In this document: one piece after another, positions 8,961-17,643 of the stretch
How positions within the stretch are numbered: position 1 is the stretch's first letter
Layout: the number at the start of each line of letters is the position of its first letter
NCBI RefSeq assembly: GCF_900108225.1
Contig: NZ_FNUZ01000006.1
Location: 1 to 64,000, forward strand
Length of the DNA stretch: 64,000 nucleotides
DNA from: Thalassococcus halodurans
GTDB lineage: Bacteria > Pseudomonadota > Alphaproteobacteria > Rhodobacterales > Rhodobacteraceae
Direction: 5' to 3'
Program-made: the position numbers and the translations under genes
Notes under the pieces: model-generated
Told to the model about the DNA's origin: nothing
Database searches by the model: none
What the model saw: the letters and a program-made list of their open reading frames with translations, nothing else

Positions 8961-9257
8961 TTAAAGAGTGGGGTCCTTGGGTGCCTCTTCCCAGTATTCA
9001 CCCATCGCAACGATGCATGAGGTGCCGTTGGCGTAGTTTTGCACGATCATCCAATCGCGATCTCGCCGAGTTACCCAAATTTCAAGCATTGTTTCTGGAT
9101 CACGAAGGCCGCCAGCCTGACGCTGAGCGCCCAGGGGACCGGTCAATGTTGTGCGAAGGCGTGCAGTGTCGTCACATTTAATATCTCCCAAATTGGCCTG
9201 AGCCACGTTTGGTAGCGCCACTGTGATCACCAGAAAGATTGCACGAAATATCCGCAT
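8961..9257 (-). CDS. Small secreted protein of unknown function
   Basis: A 98-residue protein with a clear Sec signal peptide (MRIFRAIFLVITVALPNVAQA, shown here in part: RIFRAIFLVITVALP) cleaved after AQA. The mature part of about 77 residues has two cysteines (in IKCDDTAR and GTSCIVAMGE), probably a disulphide, with conserved-looking WVTRRDRDWMIV and YANGTSCIVAMGEYWE segments. Similar small periplasmic proteins ending in this motif occur in Rhodobacteraceae and are unassigned (general knowledge). It stands alone between the end of virD4 and phnC, on the opposite strand to both, and looks like an ordinary genomic gene rather than part of either module. Confidence 0.65.
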   Translation of the reverse strand: MRIFRAIFLVITVALPNVAQANLGDIKCDDTARLRTTLTGPLGAQRQAGGLRDPETMLEIWVTRRDRDWMIVQNYANGTSCIVAMGEYWEEAPKDPTL

Positions 9258-9371
9258 AGGGACAGTTTAGCCCGAGGTGGTGAGAATTGTAACAAAAACA
9301 TGACAGGCTGTGGATAATTCCGCGTAGCGCAATCGCCATGGGCGCGAGCTCAATGTGCAAAATGCGACCTG

Positions 9372-9389
9372 CCGTCACAAATGCGACGT
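9372..9389 (+). promoter_or_regulatory. Weak Pho-box-like site upstream of phnC
   Basis: CCGTCAC-AAAT-GCGACGT lies 83 bases before the phnC start. The first half and the AAAT spacer resemble the alphaproteobacterial PhoB consensus (CTGTCAT-N4-CTGTCAC); the second half matches poorly. Phosphate control of phn genes is established in relatives; this site is tentative. Confidence 0.25.
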
Positions 9390-9471
9390 AAAACTTTTAA
9401 GATTATGAATCAAAAATTTAGCATTTGTTTCGCGAAGCGCCCGTAGAACCCCGCCAAATTCGGGGGTAAGA

Positions 9472-10272
9472 ATGCTGTCAATAGACGCACTGACAAAGCA
9501 ATTCGGCGAGAAAATCGCTGTCGATTCTGCGAACATTCACGTCGATAAACCGATGATGATTGGCATCATTGGGCGCTCGGGCGCCGGTAAATCGACGATG
9601 TTGCGCATGCTCAACCGTTTGAGCGACGCCACCAGTGGGTCGATTGTATATGAAGGCGAAGACGTGACCCATTTGCGCGGCGCGGCCAAACGCAATTGGC
9701 AGTCCCGCTGTGCGATGATCTTTCAACAGTTTAACCTCGTGCCGCGTATGGATGTTGTGTCCAACGTTCTCCATGGCACGTTGAACCGCCGGTCCACTTT
9801 GTCGACGATGTTCAACCTCTATCCTCAGGACGACATTCACAAAGCAATCGACATTCTCAATCGTCTTGGCATCGCGGAACAAGCGCCCAAGCGCGCAGAA
9901 GCCCTGTCCGGTGGTCAGCAACAGCGTGTCGCGATCGCCCGCGCCTTGATGCAAGACCCCAAGATAATTCTCGCGGACGAACCGATTGCCTCGCTCGATC
10001 CGATGAATGCGCAGATCGTAATGCAATCCTTGCGTCAAATTCACGAAGAAGACGGCCGCATGGTCATCGCAAACCTGCACACCCTCGATACAGCACGCCG
10101 GTATTGCGACCGTGTGATCGGCATGCGCGACGGGCGTATCGTGTTTGATGGCACGCCTGAGCAACTGACCACTGGCGTTGCACGAGACATCTACGGAGCC
10201 GGCGCTGACTTTTCAGAAGCCGCCACATCAACCGAGATCGAAACACTGGACAGACAAAAAGAGTTTGCCTGA
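9472..10272 (+). CDS. phnC: Phosphonate ABC transporter, ATP-binding protein
   Basis: A 266-residue cytoplasmic ABC ATPase energising phosphonate uptake. Walker A GRSGAGKS is near residues 34-41, the Q-loop is in MIFQQFNLV, the signature LSGGQQQR lies near 145, and Walker B IILADEP follows. The central insert with [18 protein letters not shown] is characteristic of PhnC rather than other polar-substrate ATPases. It is first in a five-gene plus-strand unit with phnD, two phnE genes and an acetyltransferase. The start follows a GGGGGTAAG run. A weak Pho-box-like site is upstream. Confidence 0.95.
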   Translation: MLSIDALTKQFGEKIAVDSANIHVDKPMMIGIIGRSGAGKSTMLRMLNRLSDATSGSIVYEGEDVTHLRGAAKRNWQSRCAMIFQQFNLVPRMDVVSNVLHGTLNRRSTLSTMFNLYPQDDIHKAIDILNRLGIAEQAPKRAEALSGGQQQRVAIARALMQDPKIILADEPIASLDPMNAQIVMQSLRQIHEEDGRMVIANLHTLDTARRYCDRVIGMRDGRIVFDGTPEQLTTGVARDIYGAGADFSEAATSTEIETLDRQKEFA

Positions 10273-10324
10273 GCCAGCTGCCACTCCGCATCTCGCGGGA
10301 CCCTTCATCTAACGGAGACACACG

Positions 10325-11236
10325 ATGAAAAAGACACTTGCAATTGCACTTGTTGTAACGACTTCCCTGAGCTCTGCGGCCTTTGCAGAGGACACAATCT
10401 CTGAATTCCGTATCGGTATCCTTGGCGGAGAAAATGCGCAGGACCGCATGACATCTCACGAGTGTCTTAAGAACTACGCAGAAGAAGCGCTGGGTGTTCC
10501 TGTAAAAGTTTTCGCGCCAGCAGACTACGCCGGTGTGATCGAAGGCCTTCTCGGCGGCACCATCGACTACGCATGGCTCGGTGCGTCTGGCTACGCGAAA
10601 ACATACCTGTCTGACCCAGAAGCGGTTGAGCCCGTTCTCGTGAAAGTGAACCTCGACGGTTCCATCGGTTACTACTCCATCGGCTTTGCGCGCAAAGACA
10701 GCGGTATCGACAGCATCGACGCGATGGAAGGCAAGGTCTTCGGTTTCGGTGACCCGAACTCCACTTCTGGCTACCTCATCCCGTCCATCGAAATCCCGAC
10801 ATATAAAGACGGCATCACAATGGAATCCGGTGAGTACTTCAAAGAAGTGAAATTCACAGGTGGACATGAGCAAACAATCGTTGCCGTAAACAACGGCGAC
10901 ATCGACGGCGGGGTGACTTGGGCGGACGGTCAAGGCGCATGGGAAGACGGCTTTAACTCCGGTGCGCTTCGCAAGGCGGTTGACGCAGGTCTCATCGACA
11001 TGAACGATCTGACAGAAATTTGGCGCTCCAAAGAGATCCCAGAAGGTCCAGTTGTTCTTCGCAAAGCTCTCCCTGCAGACGTGAAAGCGAAGATGACAAC
11101 ACTCATCGACGACATGTATGAGAACGATCCTGAATGCGCCTACAACATCGCCGCAGGCGACACGCTCGGCTTCAAGCCGATCACACATGACGCCTATCTC
11201 TCCATCATCGAAGCACGCAAGCTGAAGTCTCAGTAA
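10325..11236 (+). CDS. phnD: Phosphonate ABC transporter, periplasmic binding protein
   Basis: A 303-residue binding protein with a standard signal peptide ending SAAFAED near residue 23. It has the PhnD landmarks GILGGENAQDRM, the YAGVIEGLLGG segment, DYAWLGASGYAKTYL, and FGDPNSTSGYLIPS, which forms the phosphonate/phosphate-binding loop. GGAG sits seven bases before the ATG. It delivers alkylphosphonates to the PhnE permeases. A strong terminator directly follows the stop codon, so phnD is probably expressed more strongly than the permeases, as suits a binding protein. Confidence 0.95.
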   Translation: MKKTLAIALVVTTSLSSAAFAEDTISEFRIGILGGENAQDRMTSHECLKNYAEEALGVPVKVFAPADYAGVIEGLLGGTIDYAWLGASGYAKTYLSDPEAVEPVLVKVNLDGSIGYYSIGFARKDSGIDSIDAMEGKVFGFGDPNSTSGYLIPSIEIPTYKDGITMESGEYFKEVKFTGGHEQTIVAVNNGDIDGGVTWADGQGAWEDGFNSGALRKAVDAGLIDMNDLTEIWRSKEIPEGPVVLRKALPADVKAKMTTLIDDMYENDPECAYNIAAGDTLGFKPITHDAYLSIIEARKLKSQ

Positions 11237-11251
11237 GCAGCTGATAGTTCT

Positions 11252-11280
11252 GGCCCCGCGCATTTGCGCGGGGCCTTTTT
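11252..11280 (+). terminator. Strong intrinsic terminator between phnD and phnE
   Basis: GGCCCCGCGCA (11252-11262) and its GC-rich complement GCGCGGGGCC (to 11275) form a near-perfect stem with a TTT loop, followed by TTTTT. It sits 15 bases after phnD and inside the transport operon, so it should attenuate read-through into phnE. Confidence 0.8.
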
Positions 11281-11338
11281 CGTGCGCAGCGTAGTGATGC
11301 CACGAAACATACTGCAAAGACTGCAGCGGGGACCAGAA

Positions 11339-12193
11339 ATGACGGATATGTCCACAGCCTCCATCCAATCGAACTATATGGAAATGGTGAGACGCAAACG
11401 CCTCTATGGCGGTGCCGCGCTCAGTCTTTTTGCGCTCGTTATGGTCTCTGGCTTTATGTTGGCGGACAGTCGGAATGCCGGCGGGTTTTGGCAAGGTATC
11501 CCGAATATTTTTGATTTCCCCAGAGATGTCTGGAAAGACACTTTGCCAAAGCTCGATCAACTGCCCTCACATTTCGCGACCTATTTCCCGTCCTTGATCG
11601 AGACGATCAATATCGCGGCGGTTTCCACGTTGCTCGGGTCTATGCTTGCTATTCTTCTTTCGCTTTTTGCGACCCGAGGTCTGGCAAAATACCCAGCCCT
11701 CATTGGTCCTGTGCGCCGCATCATGGATATTTTGCGTGCGTTCCCCGAGATCGTGATCGCGCTTGTCCTGATCTTTATCTTGGGCGGCGGTCCTGTGCCT
11801 GCGATGATCGCGATTGCTTTTCATACGGCGGGTTCGCTGGGCAAACTGTTTTCTGAGGTCAATGAGAACGCCGATTTGAAACCCATTGAAGGTCTCTCTT
11901 CGGTGGGGGCGACTTGGACCCAGCGCATGTGGCTGGGCGTGATACCGCAAGTGGCGCCGAACTATTTTTCCTACGCGATCCTGCGGTTCGAAATTAACAT
12001 TCGCGCCTCAGCGATCCTGGGCTTTGTCGGCGCAGGTGGCATCGGGTACGAGCTCAAAAATGCCATGTCCTGGGGGCAGGGGAAATATGATGATGCAGCT
12101 GCGATCTTCATCCTGCTGTTCGCCACCATCGTCGTTTTCGATCAACTCTCCAGCTACGTGCGTGACCGTTTGATCTCTAAAGGAGGGCACTGA
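11339..12193 (+). CDS. phnE: Phosphonate ABC transporter permease (first PhnE)
   Basis: A 284-residue inner-membrane permease with about six hydrophobic segments. It carries the BPD_transp_1 coupling region with the PhnE-type EAA loop (FSEVNENADLKPIEGLSSVG followed by a Trp-Thr-Gln-Arg turn) and a C-terminal IRASAILGFVGAGGIGYEL stretch. ATG 11339 is preferred because CGGGGA lies seven bases upstream; a TTG at 11264 would start within the preceding terminator. It probably pairs with the second PhnE just downstream as a heterodimer. Confidence 0.93.
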   Translation: MTDMSTASIQSNYMEMVRRKRLYGGAALSLFALVMVSGFMLADSRNAGGFWQGIPNIFDFPRDVWKDTLPKLDQLPSHFATYFPSLIETINIAAVSTLLGSMLAILLSLFATRGLAKYPALIGPVRRIMDILRAFPEIVIALVLIFILGGGPVPAMIAIAFHTAGSLGKLFSEVNENADLKPIEGLSSVGATWTQRMWLGVIPQVAPNYFSYAILRFEINIRASAILGFVGAGGIGYELKNAMSWGQGKYDDAAAIFILLFATIVVFDQLSSYVRDRLISKGGH

Positions 12194-12194
12194 T

Positions 12195-13508
12195 ATGGCC
12201 GCTGCCGACTACTATCAAAACGCAGACCGGCTATTTGCCCGCAAGCGCCTGTTTGGTTTTGCCGTGCCTGCGGTGATCCTCGCCTATCTCGTCTATGTGT
12301 TCTTTGCCTTTGATATTCTCGGCCTTGCCGAGCGGGCACGGATGGAAAATGCGCGCGTCCTGATCTCGGATATGTATTCCCACAAGGTTTTGGTCACACG
12401 TGACAACCGCAATGGTGAGATTTCTTATAGCGTCGAAGGTGAGCGCAAAGGTGACTATCCAGAAGGGCAGCGGCCCACATGGGTTTTAGGAGAGGAAACT
12501 CAGACCATCAGCGTGGATCTCGATGGCGGTTTGGTTGCTCATTTCTTGCCGGGCAATGAACTGCGCGTTGATGTGCCCGATTTCGGCCCTGTCGAGGCCC
12601 GCATGGATGGCCGCGCTGTCGTTACCAATCTGGATCCGAACAACCTGCCTGAATGGGTCTCGCTTTCCTGGTCCCGTCTGGACGTTACCCTGCCAGATGG
12701 CCGTGTGACGTTTACGCGGAACAAAACCGAGGCATTCAATTATTTCATTGGCTGGGAACTGTTCTTCTTTACGCTCTCGAGCCCGTATCATGGACATGGG
12801 GTGTTCAGCATCCTCTTTGGTGAACAGATTGATCCAACGCGGTCGAACATCGCAGGCGCTTGGAATGATTTTTGGGGAAATCCGATGTGGCGCCATTCTG
12901 AGGTGGCATGGGCGATTTTTGAAACCCTGCTCATGGCCTTTCTGGGCACCATGGGTGCGGCGATCATCGCTTTGCCACTCGCCTTCCTTGCGGCGAAAAA
13001 CTTCACACCGCTTGGCCCGATCCGTTTCGCCGTCCGCCGCGTCTTTGACTTTATCCGCGGCGTCGACAGCTTGATCTTTACGATCATCCTGTCGCGTGCC
13101 TTTGGGCCCGGTGTGCTCACGGGTACCTTGGCGATCCTGATCACGGACACGGGGACCTTTGGCAAAATGTTCTCGGAATCGCTCGAAAACGTCGACAAGA
13201 AGCAGATCGAAGGCATTGAATCGACAGGGGCGAAAACGATCCAGCGCTACCGTTTCGGCGTGATCCCGCAAGTCACTCCGATCTTCCTGTCCCAGATCCT
13301 CTTCTCGCTTGAATCCAGTACCCGCAGCGCGACCATCATTGGCGCGACAACAGGCGGCGGGATCGGTCTGCTGCTGACCCAAGCGATCTATACGCAAAAA
13401 GATTGGGAAGAGGTCACCTATTACATCATCTTGGTGATCTTGCTCGTGATGCTGATGGACCAATTCTCTGGCTGGTTGCGTCACAAACTCATCGGAAAGA
13501 AAGATTGA
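12195..13508 (+). CDS. phnE: Phosphonate ABC transporter permease (second PhnE, extended)
   Basis: A 437-residue permease, longer than the usual 260-290. After a first membrane segment (about 18-40) there is a polar, largely beta domain of roughly 150 residues, presumably periplasmic, before the BPD_transp_1 permease core (about 235-430). The core has the EAA-like loop [20 protein letters not shown] and [18 protein letters not shown]. Such N-terminally extended PhnE copies are known in alphaproteobacteria. An AGGAGGG site overlaps the end of the first phnE, one base away, and the stop overlaps the next start, so the two are translationally coupled. Confidence 0.92.
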   Translation: MAAADYYQNADRLFARKRLFGFAVPAVILAYLVYVFFAFDILGLAERARMENARVLISDMYSHKVLVTRDNRNGEISYSVEGERKGDYPEGQRPTWVLGEETQTISVDLDGGLVAHFLPGNELRVDVPDFGPVEARMDGRAVVTNLDPNNLPEWVSLSWSRLDVTLPDGRVTFTRNKTEAFNYFIGWELFFFTLSSPYHGHGVFSILFGEQIDPTRSNIAGAWNDFWGNPMWRHSEVAWAIFETLLMAFLGTMGAAIIALPLAFLAAKNFTPLGPIRFAVRRVFDFIRGVDSLIFTIILSRAFGPGVLTGTLAILITDTGTFGKMFSESLENVDKKQIEGIESTGAKTIQRYRFGVIPQVTPIFLSQILFSLESSTRSATIIGATTGGGIGLLLTQAIYTQKDWEEVTYYIILVILLVMLMDQFSGWLRHKLIGKKD

Positions 13509-14125
13509 TGGCCCGCCTCAAACCAACCAAACCCTTCATCCATCCCGATTGCCATATCACAGGCAGTGAATTTGGCGCCTACACTGAAGTGGGGCAGGGC
13601 AGCCGTCTCAATAATGCGCATTTTGGCGATTATTCCTATTGTGATCGCTACGCAGACATCGCCAACGCGCGGATTGGCAAGTTCTCCAACATTGCGGCGT
13701 TTACGCGTATTGGCGCGACGGACCATCCGCTACACACAGCGTCTTGTCACCATTTTCTATATCGCTCCGATGACTATTGGGATGACGCTGAGGCCGATCC
13801 CGATTTCTTCGCGCACCGGAAGTCACGGCTCGCCTATGTCGGCCATGATACATGGATCGGTGCGGGAGCGATGATCAAACCGGAAGTCACGCTTGGCCAT
13901 GGCGTGGTCGTCGCCTCAGGCGCTGTCGTGACCAAAGATGTCGAACCCTATACGATCGTTGCGGGCACACCGGCTAAGGTGTTGCGTCTACGTCAGCCGC
14001 GCGAGATCGCCGAGCGGATCATTGCTTTGGCATGGTGGGACTGGCCGCACGAGCGGCTGCGTGAAACCCTCAATGATTTTCGCAAGCTGCCCGTCGAAGA
14101 GTTCTTGGAGAAATACAAAGGCTAG
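13508..14125 (+). CDS. Phn-associated hexapeptide-repeat acetyltransferase
   Basis: A 205-residue left-handed beta-helix acyltransferase. Hexapeptide turns run through residues 20-70 ([20 protein letters not shown] and onward), the loop with [18 protein letters not shown] supplies the likely catalytic His, and [19 protein letters not shown] with [19 protein letters not shown] gives the C-terminal coils. It matches the family of hexapeptide transferases found specifically in phn clusters (phn_thr-fam). In such clusters it may acetylate aminoalkylphosphonates, as the unrelated PhnO does, but this is inference. Its ATG overlaps the phnE stop as ATGA, and its 3' end overlaps phnF tail-to-tail by four bases. 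Confidence 0.85.
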   Translation: MARLKPTKPFIHPDCHITGSEFGAYTEVGQGSRLNNAHFGDYSYCDRYADIANARIGKFSNIAAFTRIGATDHPLHTASCHHFLYRSDDYWDDAEADPDFFAHRKSRLAYVGHDTWIGAGAMIKPEVTLGHGVVVASGAVVTKDVEPYTIVAGTPAKVLRLRQPREIAERIIALAWWDWPHERLRETLNDFRKLPVEEFLEKYKG

Positions 14126-14829
14126 TTTTCCAAGGTGAGTGTGACGCGGTCGCCCGCAAAATACGTGCGGCCGTATTCAACAGGGCGTCCTTGAGCATCC
14201 ACGTTCACGCTGGTCGATTTGAGCAAAGGATCACCTTCGATCAGATTGAGATGTAGCGCCTGCGTGGGTGTGGCGCGGACCGCCGTCAGCCGCGTTGAGG
14301 CACGTGTATAATCCTCGACCCCAACATGGGTGAGTGCTTTTGTAACGCTGTTGATCGTGCGTAAAGCCGTCTCGATCTCGGGCAAACGTTCGAGCGGAAA
14401 CAGGCTCTCGAACAAGGCAATCGGCTGCTCATCTGCAAAGGATAGCCCATGATAGGCGCAGACCGGATCTCCTTGGGCAATGTCCAATGCTATGGCTTCG
14501 CCTTCGGTGGCAAATCGCGTTTCTAAATGGAGCAATTTCCGTAACGGCGAACGCCCCGCAGCAATCAGATTTTCATGAAAGCGCACGCGTTTTCCGAGAG
14601 GGTAATCAGTCGGGCGCGCCGAGACAAAAACGCCCGAACCGCGGCGGGAGCGCAGCAGCCCTTCGTCCACCAGTGCGGCAATCCCGTGGCGCACCGTATG
14701 GCGATTGACCCCAAATCGTTCGGCCAAAGCCGCTTCTGTGGGCAGCTTGCCCCCCTCTCCATAGCGCCTCTCTGAAATGTCTTCGCGCAGGGCATCGGCA
14801 ATGGCCTTCCAAATCGGTGTCTTTCTCAA
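14122..14829 (-). CDS. phnF: GntR/HutC-family regulator of phosphonate genes
   Basis: A 235-residue regulator. Residues 1-75 form the winged helix of the GntR family ([20 protein letters not shown], then [20 protein letters not shown] and [12 protein letters not shown]), and 90-235 form a UTRA ligand-binding domain typical of HutC/PhnF. It is transcribed away from phnG, separated by 116 bases containing the tandem GTATAG repeats at 14912-14925, and tail-to-tail with the acetyltransferase gene. PhnF homologues repress phn genes; the effector in this organism is unknown. Confidence 0.88.
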   Translation of the reverse strand: MRKTPIWKAIADALREDISERRYGEGGKLPTEAALAERFGVNRHTVRHGIAALVDEGLLRSRRGSGVFVSARPTDYPLGKRVRFHENLIAAGRSPLRKLLHLETRFATEGEAIALDIAQGDPVCAYHGLSFADEQPIALFESLFPLERLPEIETALRTINSVTKALTHVGVEDYTRASTRLTAVRATPTQALHLNLIEGDPLLKSTSVNVDAQGRPVEYGRTYFAGDRVTLTLEN

Positions 14830-14910
14830 ACCGACCTCATTTTTTCAACGCTGCGTCACGGAAGTTTCACAAAACTCTTATCGCAGTGAATCAAGCTCTT
14901 CGATAAAATG

Positions 14911-14926
14911 TGTATAGTTGTATAGG
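14911..14926. promoter_or_regulatory. Candidate PhnF operator in the phnF-phnG divergent region
   Basis: TGTATAGTTGTATAGG contains two GTATAG copies eight bases apart (14912-14917 and 14920-14925), 20 bases before phnG and 82 bases before phnF. TATA-containing sites of this kind are typical of PhnF and other HutC regulators. Assignment is inferred from position and resemblance. Confidence 0.45.
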
Positions 14927-14945
14927 ATAGCGCAAAGTTGTCGAC

Positions 14946-15401
14946 ATGAAAGATACTGTAGAGGCGGAAAACCCGCGAAAAATCTGGATGAGCCTCTTGG
15001 CAAAGGCACCTGAGGGTCGAGTTTCAGAGCTTTTGAACGCCGCAACCCAGCGCCCGGATTTTACGTGGCTGCGCGCGCCCGAGATCGGTAGCACTATGGT
15101 GCGCGGCCGTGCTGGCGCGACAGGTGCGCCGTTTAATTTAGGTGAAATGACCCTCACACGCTGCGCGCTCAAGCTGAGCTCAGGTGAGGTTGGTCACGCC
15201 TATATACAGGGGCGCCGAAAAGAGGACGCAACGGCTGCGGCCCTTGTCGATGCGTTGATGCAGACCGATCAGGCCACGCTAGTCCAGACCGCCATTCTCG
15301 ACCCGATTGCCAAGGAAATTGCTGCGCAAAAACAAAAGCGTGCTGAGAAAGCTGCGGCCACGAAAGTTGAGTTTTTCACCATGGTCAGAGGAGAGGATTG
15401 A
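14946..15401 (+). CDS. phnG: C-P lyase complex subunit PhnG
   Basis: A 151-residue cytoplasmic subunit of the PhnGHIJ core complex, which transfers methylphosphonate onto the ribose of ATP. Recognised by WMSLLAKAPEGRV near the start, APEIGSTMVRGRAGATGAPF in the middle, and GEVGHAYIQGRRKEDATAAA. Length is normal for the family. It starts the second phn transcription unit, directly downstream of the candidate PhnF operator, and overlaps phnH by four bases. Confidence 0.95.
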   Translation: MKDTVEAENPRKIWMSLLAKAPEGRVSELLNAATQRPDFTWLRAPEIGSTMVRGRAGATGAPFNLGEMTLTRCALKLSSGEVGHAYIQGRRKEDATAAALVDALMQTDQATLVQTAILDPIAKEIAAQKQKRAEKAAATKVEFFTMVRGED

Positions 15402-15964
15402 TGGACGCCGACGTTCTCTCAGGAGGCTTTGCCAATCCCGCGATAGACGCGGCCCAAGCCTTTCGCTCGGTCATGGAAGCCATGGCGCGGCCGGGCCGCA
15501 TCTACGACATCATGGGCGCTCTGCCGCCCGCGCCTCTGTCACCTGCTGCGGGCGCTGTTTTGCTCACGCTTTGCGACCCTGACACATCAGTTCATCTGAC
15601 AGGCCCTACCGATTGCGACGCGGTGCGTGCTTGGCTCGCGTTCCACACAGGCGCGCCATTTGTAGGCCCTCATCATGCGGACTTTGTGCTCGGACGCTGG
15701 GAAGATTTGGGAGAGCTGTCCCAATACCAGATCGGGACCTCGGAATATCCGGACCGTTCTGCGACCTTGATCGTCGAATTGCCCAGCCTTGAGGCAGCGG
15801 GCGCAACCTTGACCGGCCCGGGCATACAAACAACCGCAGCGTTGTCCTTGCCCGAAACAGCGGCATTTCAAACGAACCATGGGCAGTTCCCGCTTGGCCT
15901 CGATTTCATTTTCACCTGCGGCGATCAGGTCGCGGCTCTACCCAGATCGACGGAGGTGTCCTAA
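15398..15964 (+). CDS. phnH: C-P lyase complex subunit PhnH
   Basis: A 188-residue subunit with the family features AFRSVMEAMARPGRIYDI near residues 18-35, LLTLCDPDTSVHL, and a C-terminal LPLGLDFIFTCGDQVAALPR-type tail (FPLGLDFIFTCGDQ here). PhnH is a PLP-transferase-fold homologue lacking the cofactor and serves structurally in the PhnGHIJ complex. Its ATG overlaps the phnG stop by four bases and its stop directly abuts phnI. Confidence 0.95.
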   Translation: MMDADVLSGGFANPAIDAAQAFRSVMEAMARPGRIYDIMGALPPAPLSPAAGAVLLTLCDPDTSVHLTGPTDCDAVRAWLAFHTGAPFVGPHHADFVLGRWEDLGELSQYQIGTSEYPDRSATLIVELPSLEAAGATLTGPGIQTTAALSLPETAAFQTNHGQFPLGLDFIFTCGDQVAALPRSTEVS

Positions 15965-17053
15965 ATGTATGTTGCAGTCAAAGGCGGCGAGGCCGCGATC
16001 GCAAACGCCCATGCTTGGCTGGCTGAAGAGAGACGCGGCGATCCATCTGTGACCGAGCTGTCGATTGCGCAGATCCGAGAGCAACTCGCACTTGCCGTGA
16101 ACCGCGTGATGGCCGAAGGATCGCTCTATGATCCGGACCTTGCGGCCTTGGCGATCAAACAAGCGCGGGGGGACCTGATCGAGGCGATTTTCCTCATTCG
16201 GGCTTACCGCACCACACTGCCGCGTTTTGGCGCGTCCGAACCGATTGATACAGGTGTGATGGCCTGTGATCGCCGCATTTCGGCGACCTTTAAGGATTTG
16301 CCAGGGGGGCAGGTTTTAGGCCCAACATTCGACTATACACACCGTTTGCTGGACTTCAAACTTGCCGCCGATGGGGAGACGCCAGAGGCGCCGACGCGCG
16401 CGACGGAGCGCTCAGATGTGCCGCATGTTGCCGAGTTCCTCAATGGCGAAGGTTTGATGGAGGAAGCGCCACGTGACGATAGCGTGCCGCCTGATTTGAC
16501 GCGTGAGCCGCTTGAGATGCCGGCAGATCGCGCGCTGCGGTTGCAAGCGCTCACCCGCGCAGACGAGGGGTTCACTTTGGGCCTCGCTTATTCCACCCAG
16601 CGTGGCTACGCCCGAAACCATGCTTTTGTCGGTGAATTGCGCATCGGTAGCGTTCCCGTTGAAATGGACATCCCAGAGCTGGGTTTTGCGATCGATATAG
16701 GAGAGGTGACGGTCACGGAATGCGAAACTGTGAACCAGTTCACAGGGTCTAAAACCGAGCCTCCCCAGTTCACCCGTGGCTATGGGCTAGTCTTTGGTCA
16801 GACCGAGCGTAAAGCGATTTCCATGGCGCTTGTGGATCGCGCGCTCCGCTGGGAAGAACTGGGCGAAGACTTTGTTGGCGCGCCAGCGCAAGATGCGGAA
16901 TTTGTCCTCTATCACGCGGACAATATCCAAGCGACGGGCTTTCTCGAACACATCAAGCTGCCGCATTATGTGGATTTCCAATCCGAGCTCGAGCTTGTGC
17001 GCAAACTGCGCCGCGAGGCGATGGAGAATACCGCGCAGGAGGCCGCCGAATGA
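15965..17053 (+). CDS. phnI: C-P lyase complex subunit PhnI (nucleosidase)
   Basis: A 362-residue subunit of the core complex. It starts MYVAVKGGEAAIANAHAWL, the invariant PhnI N-terminus, with LVDRALRWEELGE and HADNIQATGFLEHIKLPHYV in the C-terminal third. PhnI removes the purine from nucleoside triphosphates in the presence of PhnG, H and L, allowing the phosphonate to be joined to ribose. Length and domain coverage are complete. It overlaps the following HAD gene by four bases. Confidence 0.95.
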   Translation: MYVAVKGGEAAIANAHAWLAEERRGDPSVTELSIAQIREQLALAVNRVMAEGSLYDPDLAALAIKQARGDLIEAIFLIRAYRTTLPRFGASEPIDTGVMACDRRISATFKDLPGGQVLGPTFDYTHRLLDFKLAADGETPEAPTRATERSDVPHVAEFLNGEGLMEEAPRDDSVPPDLTREPLEMPADRALRLQALTRADEGFTLGLAYSTQRGYARNHAFVGELRIGSVPVEMDIPELGFAIDIGEVTVTECETVNQFTGSKTEPPQFTRGYGLVFGQTERKAISMALVDRALRWEELGEDFVGAPAQDAEFVLYHADNIQATGFLEHIKLPHYVDFQSELELVRKLRREAMENTAQEAAE

Positions 17054-17643
17054 AACATGTCGTTTTTGACATTGGCGCGGTTTTGATCGATTGGCAGCCT
17101 GCTTTGGCATGGGCTCAGGATCTGGGCAGGGCGGAAACCGAGGCGTTTTTGAAACGGGTTTCTTTCGATAAATTGAATCTGGCCTGTGATGCTGGAGCAC
17201 GTTTTGAGCAGGCCGCGCGCCTGATTGATGATCCCGAAGACGCCGAGCACCTGCGCCAATATGTCGAGCGCTACACAAAGACGGTGCCGCATAAAATCCA
17301 AGGAACTTGGGACATTCTTTACACTCTCAAAAATGAAGGCGTGCGCGTTTTTGCCATCACAAATTGGTCCGCTGAAACCTGGCCCGAGGGCTGCAAAGCG
17401 CATCCAGAGCTTGCCGAGGTTTTCGAGGCGACGGTCGTGTCTGGGCAAGTCGGCATGATCAAACCAAGCGTTCAAATTTTCCAGCACTTCTGCGACTTGG
17501 CGGGGGTGGAGGCCAGTGACTGCGTCTTTATCGACGACGGGCTTCACAACTGTGTCGGCGCGCGGACCGCGGGCATGGACGCAATTCATTTTACGGGGCC
17601 AGACGCGCTCGCGCAGGGTCTCAAACAGAGGGGGCTGCTATGA
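17050..17643 (+). CDS. HAD-superfamily hydrolase embedded in the phn operon
   Basis: A 197-residue HAD-IA hydrolase of the YihX-like group. Motif I is VVFDIGAVLIDW, with the nucleophile Asp7 and Gly in place of the acid/base Asp, a common DxG variant in this subgroup. Motif II is AITNW, the motif III lysine is in GMIKPS, and motif IV is VFIDDG. It overlaps phnI and phnJ by four bases on each side, so it is translated with the C-P lyase core. That position suggests dephosphorylation of a ribose-phosphate intermediate or product. No phnP (cyclic phosphate phosphodiesterase) is present in the window, so its exact step is open; phosphatase chemistry is inferred from family. Confidence 0.85.
   Translation: MKHVVFDIGAVLIDWQPALAWAQDLGRAETEAFLKRVSFDKLNLACDAGARFEQAARLIDDPEDAEHLRQYVERYTKTVPHKIQGTWDILYTLKNEGVRVFAITNWSAETWPEGCKAHPELAEVFEATVVSGQVGMIKPSVQIFQHFCDLAGVEASDCVFIDDGLHNCVGARTAGMDAIHFTGPDALAQGLKQRGLL

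Noticed and set aside
10064-11560. A 498-codon minus-strand frame opposite phnC, phnD and phnE
   Set aside because: It lies antisense to three well-recognised phn genes and reads as Cys/Arg/His-rich sequence without any family pattern.
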